From: Metridium senile
Taxonomy: Eukaryota > Cnidaria > Anthozoa > Actiniaria > Metridiidae
Direction: 5' to 3'
Length of the DNA: 64,000 bases
Assembly (NCBI GenBank): GCA_949775045.1
Contig: OX459103.1
Location: 2,253,501 to 2,317,500, forward strand
Both the position numbers and the translations under genes were made by a program. Numbering within the stretch: position 1 is the first letter of the stretch; each line of letters starts with the position of its first letter. The notes under the pieces are model-generated. The model was not told where the DNA came from. It worked only from the letters and a program-made list of their open reading frames with translations, and searched no databases. Below are positions 25,230 through 61,755 of this stretch, piece by piece.

Positions 25230-27141
25230 ATGGGTGAACATTCACCCAATCCTATCCCAGAACGAGCTATCTATGGTTTTGTGCTGTATTTAGGAGCTAA
25301 TTTTGGCTTTGGTAAGTGAACAAAATGCGACAAATACGATAGTCAATTTGTAGATCTTGATGAGTTTTAATTATAGTATGCCATATTTTGGAGATATTAT
25401 ATATGCTTTGAAATTCTTGAACATTTCTTACTTTTTGAAACTGTTTTTCAACAAAACTACAAAGTAGATCAGTATAAGTGAGCGACATAACAGATTTGTA
25501 ACGAAATTGCAACCGAACATGGCGGTATATTAAATTCAAAGTGAACTTTATTTTTATATGCTTTCCTAGTTTTCACTCAGTATAATAATTTATGGTTATT
25601 TATGTTAGGGTGGCATGAGTGGCCTAACGGTGAGAGCGTTTGCCTTTCACCACTGTAGCCTGTGTTCGATTCCCAGCTTGGGTGACAAGTGAATAGAGTT
25701 TGTTTGATGTGTTGTTCTCTCTCATGCCACACGGGTAATTTTTCTCCAGGTTATCTGGTTTTCCTTCCTCCGCAAAAATCAACATGTGAGCAGAGTTGTG
25801 TGTTGTAAATATTGAATGTAGTGGTAGTGAGTATGACTGAACCTCACAGAAGAGCCCCGACATGGAGTGCATGATGGTTGTAAAATATTTATATTTATTT
25901 ATATGTTTCTGTGTCAGTTTTGTATCTCATTTGGGCATTTGTGCCAGAAGAGTGGCTGCATAGTATTGGTATAACATATCTTCCACAAAGGTAAATAATA
26001 GCGATGCTTACTTAGCTGATGCTAATATTCTAACCATTTTAGCAATAGATTATTAAATTTTCTTTGTTCTTATAACAATGATTAGTTGGCAAAACCATAA
26101 CAAAATATGTCACTGTGTGTCTACCTATTTAGAAATATATGTATGTTTCCTCCTTGACTTTTTATTATTTTAAGGAATAAAAACATTACATTACATTACA
26201 TTACAGTGTTTAATTGTTGGATTTGAATTACTTTCAGATACTGGTTATTTGCTGGGCCAATATACTTGTTTGTAACACTTCTGACCGTAGTCTTTCTTTA
26301 TGCTTCTTACAATCTTTTCTGTACACCATCGCTGGACTCCATTCAAACAGTTACAGGTGAGATGATAGCTGTAAGTAAGTATTGTATTCCAGGGGGTAGG
26401 GTTAGGGGTGATTGGCGTACTTTTTAGGGTTAGATATATATCCTGTGGGTGAGATGATAGCTGTAAGTAAGTAAGTAGATCAATAAGTAGGTAAATAAGT
26501 AAGTAAGCAAGTAAGTAAGTAGTATAAGGTTGCAGGTCAGACTAGCGCTAGGGCTTTGCTTGCTTGAGTATAATCTGTTTACTTAGCACGTTTCTAGCTC
26601 ATTTGCCAGTGTGGCCGATAACACTCACTAATCCACGCTTGCTTGAAATCTGATCAGAAATGCTAGAATTTTCAAAAGAACTGCAGCAGCATTCAAGCTT
26701 ACTCTGTACCATGTTTTACCTGTGCTAAGTAAACGATAGTCATTGGCTTTAAGTTATCATAAGCAAGCTCGCTCAAAGCAAAGCATAAGCGCTAGTCTGA
26801 CCGCGACCTAAGTAAGTACAGAAATTTAGTAAGCGAACAAGTATTGTTACATGTAGCACCTTTCATATCATGTGATGCAGCAATAGAACATACCATGAAT
26901 CATGACGATTTAGTATGAAAATTAAATTATGCAAATTTATATGTACCAATACTGTAATGGATAGTGTAATATTATCCTTTTTGACTTGTCAAACATTTTA
27001 ACAAGTTGACTCTTATTCATAATTTTAGATGAATATGCAAGATATCTGACTAAAGATCAAATAGCAGCCAGAGACACTACAATTCCACCTCTAGCTGACA
27101 TTCCAATCAGTGAAGTAAACAAGGCACTTTACTCACTATGA
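25230..27141 (+). CDS. PIGP: PIG-P, GPI N-acetylglucosaminyltransferase subunit, complete
   Basis: Small ER membrane subunit of the complex that adds GlcNAc to phosphatidylinositol, the first step of GPI-anchor synthesis. Four exons (25230-25311, 25918-25990, 26238-26356 and 27029-27141) join in phase to a 128-residue protein. It starts [19 protein letters not shown], close to the vertebrate N-terminus. It has two hydrophobic segments ([14 protein letters not shown]...[10 protein letters not shown] and [20 protein letters not shown]) flanking the YLPQRYW loop. It ends with [14 protein letters not shown] and an [18 protein letters not shown] tail. Length is normal for the family. A SINE sits in intron 1. 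Copies of the last coding stretch repeat downstream of the stop. Confidence 0.96.
25609..25880 (+). mobile_element. tRNA-derived SINE, copy 2 (PIGP intron 1)
   Basis: Head GTGGCCTAACGGTGAGAGCG with A-box-like and B-box-like (TGTTCGATTCC) motifs. The body TTTGTTTGATGTGTTGTTCT, CTCCAGGTTATCTGG and CGCAAAAATCAACATGTGAG matches the copy at 8441. It ends just upstream of the acceptor of PIGP exon 2. Confidence 0.82.
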
Positions 27142-27520
27142 CAACGATGATGATACTCAGCCATATACCATGTCACCGCTAGTTGATATTACATTAGTGA
27201 AGTAAACAAGGCACTTTACTCACTATGACAACGATGATGATACTCAGCCATGTACCATGCCACCGCTAGTTGATATTACATTAGTGAAGTAAACAAGTTG
27301 CTGTACTCACTAATGACAACAATGATAAGGTTATAATCTTAGGTGTGCATCTCTTTGCAATACCAACATCAGCTGATATTCCTATTGGGTGAAGTAATCA
27401 AGACACTTAACTCACTATGACACTACTCGCTAGTTTCCATCACTATGACAATGATGATTATATAAATCGTATATGCATGCACACCTCTATATCATACCAT
27501 TGCTAACTGATATTCTTATT
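27087..27520 (+). repeat. Tandem copies of the PIGP 3' coding end
   Basis: The segment from GCTGACATTCC through GAAGTAAACAAGGCACTTTA and the stop to CATGTCACCGCTA (27091-27178) is repeated at 27180-27266, and in decayed form at 27267-27370, 27371-27503 and 27504 onward. Unit length is about 88 bp. Only the first copy is in the reading frame; the rest form the 3' UTR. Confidence 0.88.
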
Positions 27521-27891
27521 AGTAAAGGAAAAACTAACTACAAGAATGATAATAGTATAATATTAATGCACTGTCACCCTTATACTGCATCATGATGGTG
27601 TTGATGATGATGATCATGAAGACATTAATTTCAAACTAAAGTAAACCAAATACAACAAAGATACAAATACAGTTTTATTGTCTTTACATCATAATTACAT
27701 GTTCATGCTACTGTGATTCCTAATTAAATCATCTACAACTTTCATAAACTCAAATGATCCAGCCTTCACCCTTGGTAGGATTTCTATATTGGGCTTCCTG
27801 TGTTAGCAAGGCAATCCCTCTATTTTACCACAGGGAACCAAAATAGTACAATGCCTCTATCCTGCATCCTTTATTTATTAAAAAAATGATA

Positions 27892-27897
27892 ATAAAG
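27892..27897 (+). promoter_or_regulatory. Candidate PIGP poly(A) signal
   Basis: AATAAA about 750 bp after the PIGP stop. It is the first canonical hexamer I noticed downstream on the plus strand, but it is unsupported by other evidence. Confidence 0.35.
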
Positions 27898-28390
27898 CAC
27901 AACAGGCGTCATTTTGGGTTTTGGGGGAAAATCGGGTTTTGGGCTTCCTGTGTTGAACGGGCGAGCTAAAAGGAAGCGAAGGGGGTGGGTCACCTTTCCT
28001 TTTTGTCTAGACCCCATGTTTCTCGCGGGTATCACGACATCACATGAGCTTTAAGATCCGATTTTCCCCAAAACCCAAAACAACGCCTGTTGTGCAGGCT
28101 CCCCTTTGACTATTGGGCTTTTTTGACATTTTTGAGGGTTTGGGAGGAAACCTGGGCCTAGGCCTATCATGGCCTACATCATATAAGGAGAATCGGATGT
28201 TTTATTATGTCCAATCAACAATCGAACTTTCAAACTATTCTTGAGTTGAATAATGAAATCTTCGTTTTCAATATTCCAAGCTCAAATCGATTAATGGAAA
28301 CCAATTTCGAAAACTAAACTCATTAATGAGTTCTACGTGTTCACGATTCAGGTGTTTTGACTGTAAGTCCAGATTAAGGATTTCGTATAC

Positions 28391-30150
28391 GATCTCGGGC
28401 GTTCTTAGGCGATCACGGGCGTTCTTAGGCACTCTCGGTCGTTCTTAGGCGCTCTCGGGCGTTCTTATGCGATCTCGGGCGTTCTTAGGCGATCTCGGGC
28501 GTTCTTAGGCGATCTCGGGCGTTCTTAGGCGATCTCGGGCGTTCTTAGGCGATCTCGGGCGTTCTTAGGCGCTCTCGGGCGTTCTTATGCGATCTCGGGC
28601 GTTCTTAGGCGATCTCGGGCGTTCTTAGGCGATCTCGGGCGTTCTTAGGCGATCTCGGGCGCTCTCGGGCGCTCTCGGGCGCTCTCGGGCGTTCTTAGGC
28701 GATCCCAGGCGTTCTTATGCGATCCCAGGCGTTCTTATGCGATCCCAGGCGTTCTTATGCGATCTCAGGCGTTCTTAGGCGATCTCGGGCGTTCTTAGGC
28801 GATCTCGGGCGTTCTTAGGCGATCTCGGGCGTTCTTAGGCGATCTCGGGCGTTCTTAGGCGATCTCGGGCGTTCTTAGGCGCTCTCGGGCGCTCTCGGGC
28901 GTTCTTAGGCGATCCCAGGCGTTCTTAGGCGATCTCGTGCGTTCTTAGGCACTCTCGGTCGTTCTTAGGCGCTCTCGGGCGTTCTTAGGCGATCTCGGGC
29001 GTTCTTAGGCGATCTCGGGCGTTCTTAGGCGCTCTCGGGCGTTCTTATGCGATCTCGGGCGTTCTTAGGCGATCTCGGGCGTTCTTAGGCGATCTCGGGC
29101 GTTCTTAGGCGATCTCGGGCGTTCTTAGGCGCTCTCGGGCGCTCTCGGGCGTTCTTAGGCGATCCCAGGCGTTCTTATGCGATCCCAGGCGTTCTTATGC
29201 GATCCCAGGCGTTCTTATGCGATCTCAGGCGTTCTTAGGCGATCTCGGGCGTTCTTAGGCGATCTCGGGCGTTCTTAGGCGATCTCGGGCGTTCTTAGGC
29301 GATCTCGGGCGTTCTTAGGCGCTCTCGGGCGCTCTCGGGCGTTCTTAGGCGATCCCAGGCGTTCTTAGGCGATCTCGTGCGTTCTTAGGCACTCTCGGTC
29401 GTTCTTAGGCGCTCTCGGGCGTTCTTAGGCGATCTCGGGCGTTCTTAGGCGATCTCGGGCGTTCTTAGGCGCTCTCGGGCGTTCTTATGCGATCTCGGGC
29501 GTTCTTAGGCGATCTCGGGCGTTCTTAGGCGATCTCGGGCGTTCTTAGGCGATCTCGGGCGTTCTTAGGCGCTCTCGGGCGCTCTCGGGCGTTCTTAGGC
29601 GATCCCAGGCGTTCTTATGCGATCCCAGGCGTTCTTATGCGATCCCAGGCGTTCTTATGCGATCTCAGGCGTTCTTAGGCGATCTCGGGCGTTCTTAGGC
29701 GATCTCGGGCGTTCTTAGGCGATCTCGGGCGTTCTTAGGCGATCTCGGGCGTTCTTAGGCGCTCTCGGGCGCTCTCGGGCGTTCTTAGGCGATCCCAGGC
29801 GTTCTTAGGCGATCTCGTGCGTTCTTAGGCACTCTCGGTCGTTCTTAGGCGCTCTCGGGCGTTCTTATGCGATCTCGGGCGTTCTTAGGCGATCTCGGGC
29901 GTTCTTAGGCGATCTCGGGCGTTCTTAGGCGATCTCGGGCGTTCTTAGGCGATCTCGGGCGTTCTTAGGCGATCTCGGGCGTTCTTAGGCGCTCTCGGGC
30001 GCTCTCGGGCGTTCTTATGCGATCCCAGGCGTTCTTATGCGATCCCAGGCGTTCTTATGCGATCTCAGGCGTTCTTAGGCGATCATGGGCAATCATAGCC
30101 GATCTTAAGCATTATTAAGCAATCTTAGGCGATCTAGGACAATTTTAGGC
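28391..30150. repeat. 20-bp satellite with 440-bp higher-order repeat
   Basis: About 1.7 kb of alternating decamers GATCTCGGGC and GTTCTTAGGC with variants (GCTCTCGGGC, GATCCCAGGC, GTTCTTATGC). The two decamers match at 7 of 10 positions, so the ancestral unit was probably 10 bp. The marker GATCTCGTGC-GTTCTTAGGC-ACTCTCGGTC recurs at 28931, 29371 and 29811, exactly 440 bp apart. The array decays after 30088. Confidence 0.95.
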
Positions 30151-30689
30151 GAGGCACCGGCCAACATTGTATTTAGACCACTATTTATTAATAAGAAAAA
30201 ACTCCCTGTACAGCGGAAAAACGTGTCTCGGTTGTAGGGAACTTTCAATGATAAAATTGCAATGACTTTAAATGAACAAAGAATTGAAAATAATTGTCCA
30301 AAAAAAGTCAAAAAAATGTAAAAAGATTTGTTAGCTATCAAATGTTTATACTTGTGTTGGTAGTTGTTGTTTTTTTTCTATCTGTAGAATTTGTTGCTTG
30401 GTGGTCCATCTTTCGCTCCTTTTCTGTCATCATCCTTTTACTTCTGGACCTCTCATTTCTTTGTTGATTTCTTTAAATGCATTATTTGAACTGACAAGTC
30501 TTGTCTGATAATTTAGAGATTTCTTGAAGAGCTCTGCTGACTGTGCATTCATCTCTTTTTATGTTTGCCTTTTGTTCTGGTAGCTTTCCTTTGGTCTGAA
30601 AATAGGGATTGTGAAAGTTATGAATGTGATAGGATAATAAAACGATGATAATCATAATCATAAAGACATAGTCATCAAATTCATCATTA

Positions 30690-31380
30690 TCATATGTAGA
30701 GAGGTGTGATGGTCTGACAGTGGTTAGGGGTTCGATTCCTGGCCCGGGCGATTGCGTTGTGTCCTTGGGCAAGACACTTTACTTTCTATGTGCCTCGTCT
30801 TCTCGGATAAAGACGTAAAGCTCGAGGTCCCGTCTGCTTTCACTCTAATCCTATATAAGGTGGACGTTAAAGATCCTGTTGTGTTGTTCGCAAAGAGTAG
30901 GGGGATTGTCTCCCGGTACAACAGACAGGCCTAGGCCTAGTCTGGGACCTAAACTCGCCTTAACTCGCAGCGAGTTTGGGCGAGTTAAGGCGAGTTAAGG
31001 CGAGTTAAGGGAAAATCAAAATTTCAATGCTGCGAGTTAAGGCGAGTTAAGGCGAGTTAAGGAAAAATCCCATAATTTGGAGTGACACTAAAAGAACATG
31101 ACTTATATGTGTATATTTCAGCTTTGTGAGATGAGGTTAAGGCAATTCCCTGTGCATTATGACATTGAGTAATTTACTGCGAGCTTGTGCGAGTTTGTGC
31201 GAGTTAAGGCGAGTTTGCGCGAGTTAAGGCGAGTTAAGGTCCCAGACTAGGCCTAGGCCTCGGAGGCATTCACTAACAACACTCATGATTGTAAACTGCT
31301 GGTTTTCAGCAGTCCGATAAGTCATCCATATACACATTAGTAGATTGTAAAGCGCTATGAGCTATTCGAGAGATATAGCG

Positions 31381-31395
<15 letters not shown>
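30690..31395 (+). mobile_element. Second tRNA-derived SINE family, interrupted by an inverted-repeat element
   Basis: A B box (GGTTCGATTCC, 30729-30739) is followed by the core TGTCCTTGGGCAAGACACTT and a tail with TAAAGCGCTATGAGC...TATAGCGCTATATAA. Such cores and tails are typical of invertebrate SINEs. The body is split at 30927-31260 by another element. The 3' tail supplies the stop codon of the minus-strand receptor reading frame ending at 31381. Confidence 0.75.
30927..31260. mobile_element. GCGAGTTAAG inverted-repeat element, copy A
   Basis: Inverted ends AGGCCTAGGCCTAGTCTGGG continue into arms built from tandem GCGAGTTAAG units. The inner sequence includes ACACTAAAAGAACATGAC and CTGTGCATTATGACATTGAG. 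It lies inside a SINE, whose two halves resume cleanly. A related truncated copy lies at 51108-51375. Confidence 0.8.
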
Positions 31396-55236
<23,841 letters not shown>

Positions 55237-55636
55237 ACTTGCACATAATTATCTAAACTGTGTTGTTTGGAATTTTTGCTGTTTTTATATGTATTTGGGA
55301 ATATTTTTGATCACTTTTTGGCGTTATTTACATCATGAATAAAACATGAGCCATTTTCAAAATGGAGGGCAGCCGTTCGCGCCGTTTCTCATCCGCGTAC
55401 GCGTCACAGTGTTCACAAATGAGCGGGAAAACACGAGCATGCGCAGCTAAAACCTACAGGGCTCCTGTCAAAATGAAATTTGAGCGATACAACCTGAAAC
55501 ACTGGAAGTATATTTAGAAAAGTTGGTTTATAATTTCAAGATTATGTTGATTAATTAAGAGGCAATATAATCTTAGAGGGAATGGAACATATTTAAATTA
55601 GCGTAACGCTTTTTTATATTCATATACGTTATATAG

Positions 55637-56255
55637 TTTTACCACTCTTTGATTATGGGGACATTGTGTGGGGAGATAAAGACAACATCACGCTGATGCA
55701 ATCACTTCAAATCCTGCACAACAAAGCTGCCAAGATCATACTGGATCGCCCTCTCCAGTCATCGGCTTCTGAAACACGAAGGGAACTTAACTGGAAAGAG
55801 TTAAATCATCGTAGACACTATCATCGATGTTTGTATGTTTTCAAATGCAAGAACAATTTGCAATCCTCTAATCTGATGTTCACCAAATTAAATAAGCATG
55901 GACATGACACAAGGCATGGAAACGAGTATCGTTTACCAACAGTAAAAACAAATTGGGGGAAACAATAAAGGCTGTCATATCATGCCATTAAGGAATGGAA
56001 CACTCTAAGTGAGGCTATTAAACAATCCTCAAAAATTTCCCAACTTAAGTCTTTTTTCTAAACCAACTATTTAACTGTTTATTTAATATTTACATATTTG
56101 CATTATTGTATTTTTTCTCACTTTGTAGCGATAATTTGCCTTCTTCATTTTAACTACGTCATATGGTATATATAATTAGTTTACAGGACCTTCTTGAAAA
56201 TCACTAATGTGAAGGAGCATCCTGTTAAAATATCATTAAATAAATAAAAATAATG
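55637..56255 (+). pseudogene. LINE 3' end: reverse transcriptase C-terminal region and 3' UTR
   Basis: PLFDYGDIVWGDKDN and LQILHNKAAKIILDRP are the C-terminal motif of Jockey/CR1/L2-type LINE reverse transcriptases. It continues to a TAA at 55966, after which the frame goes on as AIKEWNTLS...QLKSFF. A 3' tail of ATTAAATAAATAAAAATAAT ends it. It is 5'-truncated, as usual for such elements. Confidence 0.88.
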
Positions 56256-56611
56256 AAAGAGAATGTTTCGTTTCCGTTACTACTCAGTTTCAGTTACTGC
56301 GGGTTCTCCTTTTATTAAAGAAGTAGTACTCAATTTTATTCAACTTCGGTGAACATTTGCTGGCTGATATATATTAAGCTAGCGCATCCTGAAAGAGACT
56401 TTGAGCTCTGCAAATTTTTCACTTCAATTATCGAACCGTCGTGATGAGAAGAGCTCGGATTAAAGTGCCTATAAACCCTGTCTGTTTGCTATTTCTATTA
56501 AAAGTACTGGTCCTAAATAACAATTTTCCAGAAGAATAAAATACTGCGATAAAAACTGTGCATTTTATAGCGGTTTGAATATGTGTTATTTGGGTTTCCT
56601 GTGTAAAAAAA

Positions 56612-56771
<160 letters not shown>

Positions 56772-57124
56772 AAGAAGACTGGAGACACATATGCAAGCAC
56801 TATTACATGGATAAGAACTCGACTATCATTTGAAATAATAAAATCAGTTCACATGTGCGTCAGGGGGACAAGAACCCCATTTTATAAAGACAATGACTTT
56901 TTAACTGACTTCAATCTCAAGACTAATGTATCTGGGATTTTTCTTTAAATTTTAGATTTTATTATAAATAGGAATCGTTTTTTCTTTTCTTTTTATATAG
57001 GACATTTTAATAGGACATTGTAATTTTAGAATCATTATTATCATCGTTTTCTTATTTAAATAGGATATTGTTATTATTATTATTATCATTATTGTATTAT
57101 TATTGTAATTATTGTGAAATAAAG

Positions 57125-57290
<166 letters not shown>

Positions 57291-57441
57291 ATTACCATTG
57301 GACTTTGTCAGCCTGTTGGGTGACAGTATTGAACTTCTCGTTAGGCCGTTGCGTGACAGTATTGAACTTTAGCCAACTGTATCGATACCAAAGTGTCTTT
57401 CATTTTAGATTCATTTTTTTTTTCATTCTCCCCTCAACACA

Positions 57442-60400
57442 ATGAAACTAATGAAGATTATGTATCTCCTTCTGCCCTGTTTTCAGTTCTTTCTGGCTTT
57501 AGGTAAGAATTAGAAATATAAATGAATGTTATAGCTATAGATTATTGTAGTTACGGGCCTGTTCTTCGTTGCAACGCACGATACCAACATGTGAGCCCAA
57601 AAATACATGCAATTGTCGAAAAGGAAGTTTATGGTATAAAGCTATTGTAAGCTAGAGTTTGAATGAATATCAAAAACCAAAAATAACAAATTCGTCATAT
57701 TTAATACGAGAAATGAGCCAGTACAGTTTCTTATGCATGAACCGTTATGAACTTATGCATGATCACATTATATCATAATCCAACAAAAAAACGAAAAACA
57801 TCCGAATTATATAATATATAGAGAGATGCTAGAGCTTGACAGAGTAAAGTAGCTTCAAATATGGGCTATTTATCTTATATATCGGGTAAATTATACCTGG
57901 AGTTAATTTTATAGTTGAGAGTGTTGTATAGAGAACAATAGATCTGTTACATTGTTGTGTCTCGTGACTCACGTCATGGCAAATTGCTCTCAAACAACGT
58001 GACACCTGGCCTCCTCCGCAGGCAACCTTTCCTTTTTTTTACTTTTGGGCTTCCTTTTTGTGAGAAGCGAGCCAAAGAGAGACTGGGACTGGGAGCGAAA
58101 AAATGAGGGGGGAGGGGTCCCAAAGGAACCCCACAGGAACCCCAAAGGAAAAATAGGAGTAGCCTTGATCGAGGGGAGGGAGAGATAACGGGCTTTCATT
58201 TGTTATTAGTTTTGTGTTAGTCGAGCTTTTATTGGTCTTCATCTGATCATTTACGTTTGATGATTCGATTTACTTTAGAAATGATCAGAGGTTTAAGAAA
58301 GTGCTATAGACCACTTTCATATACGGCCGCCACTAATTATCATAATTTTTAAAATTGATGTTTTAAGAAAAAGAAAGCTATCATATGATAGACATTCACC
58401 ATAACAATAACTTGTGAAAGTTTGAGAAAAAAGGCCTTAGCAGAAAATTACATACAAATCTCTACATTTTTCATTGAGCATAACTTCTTTGGTATTTTAG
58501 CCAGAGCATCAAAACCTTCCAAACATGCCTATTTCAGGTGGTTCTTTCTTATGACAGTGCTAAAATAATATAATATCTGTTTACTTGAAAAATCATTTTC
58601 ATTTATTTAATGGTTCATCATCATCATAACTATTCCGCACCATTCCATCATTGTCATGATCACAATCTTTGTCATTACTCCGGTTATCATCATCTTTCCC
58701 ATCACCTTAATAATATCATCATCATCATCGTTGTCATTAGCATCATCATCACCATTATATATGATCCATCATCATTTGAACAGTATTATCATGTAGAATG
58801 ACAAAATTAACTATATTTATAATCTAAATGTATATAATGTAATTAGTCTATACAAAGAGCAAATAAAGATTCCGTTCTATATTCTATTCTATTCTATTCT
58901 ATTCTATTCTATTCTATTCTATTCTATTCTATTCTATTCTATTCTATTCTATTCTATTCTATTCTATTCTATTCTATTCTATTCTATTCTATTCTATTCT
59001 ATTCTATTCTATTCTATTCTATTCTATTCTATTCTATTCTATTCTATTCTATTCTATTCTATTCTATTACAATCATATCACTTATCATCATATCACTTAT
59101 CATCATATCACTTATCATCATATCACAGCTGATCATCATATCATAGTTATTTTAGTCGTCATCACCATATATCACTGATAGGTATGATCATACCACTCTT
59201 ATTTTAGTTTCAGCGATCGACGATTACGATGACCTTAAAGAGACGGACCCAAGAGATGCCTTCTCCGATGACATCAACAAATGTCTTTTCACGTCATGGA
59301 CAAAGTCCGGGCGAAATCAAATCGCTGTTTTGAGCGGTGAAGTTAAGTGTTCTGACTCGTCTCGTTACTCACCGCTTTGCTATGGTCTTAACCCTACAAA
59401 GCAAGCTTTGATTGGTGTCTGCTATGATAGGAAAACATTGATACCCGTGTTTACTGGCCATATTGTCAAAGCAGCCAAAGGAAAGGGAAGACCTGCTGAC
59501 TTTAGGACTGATAGAGGAAAATATGGTAATGATTTAAAATTGAATTGATATTGATGGTGATGATAATGATGACGATGACGATTGTAACGATGGTATAATT
59601 GATGATAGTGATATTAATGATGAATATGATTATGGTTATGATGATTATTATTTTGATGATGATGATGATTATAACAATTATAATTATGATACATGATTAT
59701 ATATACCCTGCATACCCTGTTTCTTTTATAGGGAGTAATACGAGTCGCGCGAAGCGACGAGCTATTGAGTCGCGAATTAAGCGACGATGGTCGAGTCGCG
59801 GATACCAAACAAACAAAATACATCCAAAATAGTCCTCGAAACTACTTTAAATCGTAAAAAATACTAAAACCTCTGGCATCCAGGGTAGATGATATATTGA
59901 TATTGATGCTAATGATGAAGAAGATGATGATGGTGATGATGACGATGACAATGGTATTTAACAATGACCATGAAGATGATATTGATATTAATGATTATAA
60001 TTATGATGAAGATGATCATTATATGCCGGGTTAGGGTTATGGTTATGGTTATGGTTATGATTATGTTGATGATGATGGTGATGATGATGGCGAGGATGAC
60101 TGTGACAGTGCAAAAAATATAATACAAATCTCTTTAATGATATATGTTCTGTTGAAGCACCCGATCCCCAAGCAGCCGTGAACGACTACAACGCCACAAA
60201 GCAACAAGAAGACTTCCCACAATTCAACGAGTCTGAAAACTACTACTGCGCCAAAGGCCACCTTACTCCTAACTCTGACTTTGGGGACGAGGAGGAACGT
60301 AAGGAGACGTTTGTCCTTACCAACGCTGCTCCCCAGTGGCAGAGGTTTAACGAAGGAAACTGGCTGGCGCTAGAATCTGCCGTGAGAGATTACGTCAATG

Positions 60401-61591
60401 ATAACAATAGTGTGGTGTACGTATTCACAGGGACCGGTAAGTGTTAACTATAATATCCATGAGTTTATACGACTTTCCCTTCCAGTTCCGTCACTGATCA
60501 TGAAACAATGGATTGAAGTCGAGGCTAGCTGAAGTGGATGAAATACAGTGCCATATAAATTGATTCATTCATGGCGGTTGGTTGGTTGATTTGGTTGGAT
60601 TGGTTGGTTATTTGGAGTTGGTTGGTTGGCCTATATGATGAGTTGGTTGGTTGGTTGGTTGGTTGGTTGGTTGGTTGGTTGGTTGGTTGGTTGGTTGGTT
60701 GGTTGGTTGGTTGGTTGGTTGGTTGGTTGGTTGGTTGGTTGGTTGGAGTTGGTTGGTTGGTTGGTGTATTGATTGGTTGGTTGGTTGGTTGGTTTTTTGG
60801 TTGGTTGGTTGGTGTATTGATTGGTTGGTTGATTGGTGTATTGATTGGTTGGTTGGTTACTACATTGGTTGGTTGGTTGGTTGGTTGGTTGGTTGGTTGG
60901 TTGGTTGGTTGGTTGGTTGGTTGGTTGGTTGGTTGGTTGGTTGGTTGGTTGGTTGGGTGGGTGGGTGGGTGGGTGGTGTATTGATTGGTTGGTTGGTTGG
61001 TTGTTTTTTTTTGGTTGGTTGGTTGGTGTTTTGATTGGTTGGTTGATTGGTGTATTGATTGGTTGGTTGGTTACTACATTGGTTGGTTATCTGGTTTGCT
61101 GGTCGTTCGATCGCTATCGTATTTCAGAATTAAGTTAATAACTTCTGCGTTTGTGTGTTTGTTTTTTGGATTATATGTAATCGTTGGAATATGAATTGAT
61201 CACCGACCATAATATCAACCTTTAATACTAACATTATAACCATACTTTAACATTAGGTGGTATAGCGAAAGACGAACAAGGCCATACTTACAAACTCAAC
61301 GGACGAGTACAAGCACCTAAATACTACTGGAAAGCAATCTGCAACCCTTCTTCACAACAATCTATCGTGTTCGTTGGACACAACAGCGTTGGCAGTAAAA
61401 GCACTAAGAAAACCAAGGGATGCAACGGCGTTGAACAGTCAGACCAACTAGGAGTCATGTCCTGTGATAGTTTAGAAAACATCAAAAACAACAAGGAATA
61501 TTCTGACTTCTTGCTGCCGCCATTTTATGACCGCACTTGTAAAACTTCCAAGAGAGGAACATTTTTGGATGGATTTGTTAACTTCAAATAG
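57442..61591 (+). CDS. Secreted DNA/RNA non-specific endonuclease (NUC domain), complete
   Basis: Four exons (57442-57502, 59208-59525, 60158-60436 and 61257-61591), all in phase, give 330 residues. The first exon encodes a signal peptide ([12 protein letters not shown]...FFLAL). The NUC fold follows: [13 protein letters not shown], then [18 protein letters not shown], the ββα-metal active site. The histidine of the (D/x)RGH motif is kept, but DR is replaced by AK. Next is [17 protein letters not shown], with the metal-binding asparagine and N...N...W pattern. C-terminal pairs of cysteines suit an extracellular protein. Family enzymes cleave DNA and RNA with Mg2+. Closest in layout to animal ENDOD1-like proteins; likely extracellular digestive or defence nuclease (inference). 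Confidence 0.9.
58875..59068. repeat. (ATTCT)n pentanucleotide array, about 38 copies
   Basis: Perfect pentamer array in intron 1 of the endonuclease gene. It is followed by four ATCATATCACTT(A/G) units. Confidence 0.96.
59555..60100. repeat. GAT-rich imperfect triplet DNA with GGTTAT run
   Basis: GATGAT-type triplets through endonuclease intron 2, including a short (GGTTAT)n run at 60032-60060. A stretch with repeated GAGTCGCG (59743-59800) interrupts it. Confidence 0.75.
60575..61095. repeat. (GGTT)n array with interruptions
   Basis: Long GGTT tetranucleotide runs alternate with a repeated GGTGTATTGATTGGTT motif in endonuclease intron 3. The Trp/Leu/Val/Gly frames are artefacts. Confidence 0.95.
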
Positions 61592-61728
61592 CTGGCTCAA
61601 AATGTCAGACTTAATTTGGAAACGAAAACTGTTTATTTGGTATCAACTAATATTTGTTAATTCTAGATGGATGTGCTAGCTAGACTAGAAAAAAAAAAAC
61701 CCTTTATTTAATTCATCATACTCACAAG

Positions 61729-61755
61729 AATAAATTGTATAATTTTCGCAATAAA
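61729..61755 (+). promoter_or_regulatory. Candidate poly(A) signals of the endonuclease gene
   Basis: AATAAA at 61729-61734 and again at 61750-61755, 138 and 159 bp after the stop. Both are canonical and well placed. Confidence 0.6.

Noticed and set aside
28391..30150. Regular repeats resembling a CRISPR array
   Set aside because: Units are contiguous 10/20-bp tandem repeats without unique spacers, in a clearly eukaryotic context.
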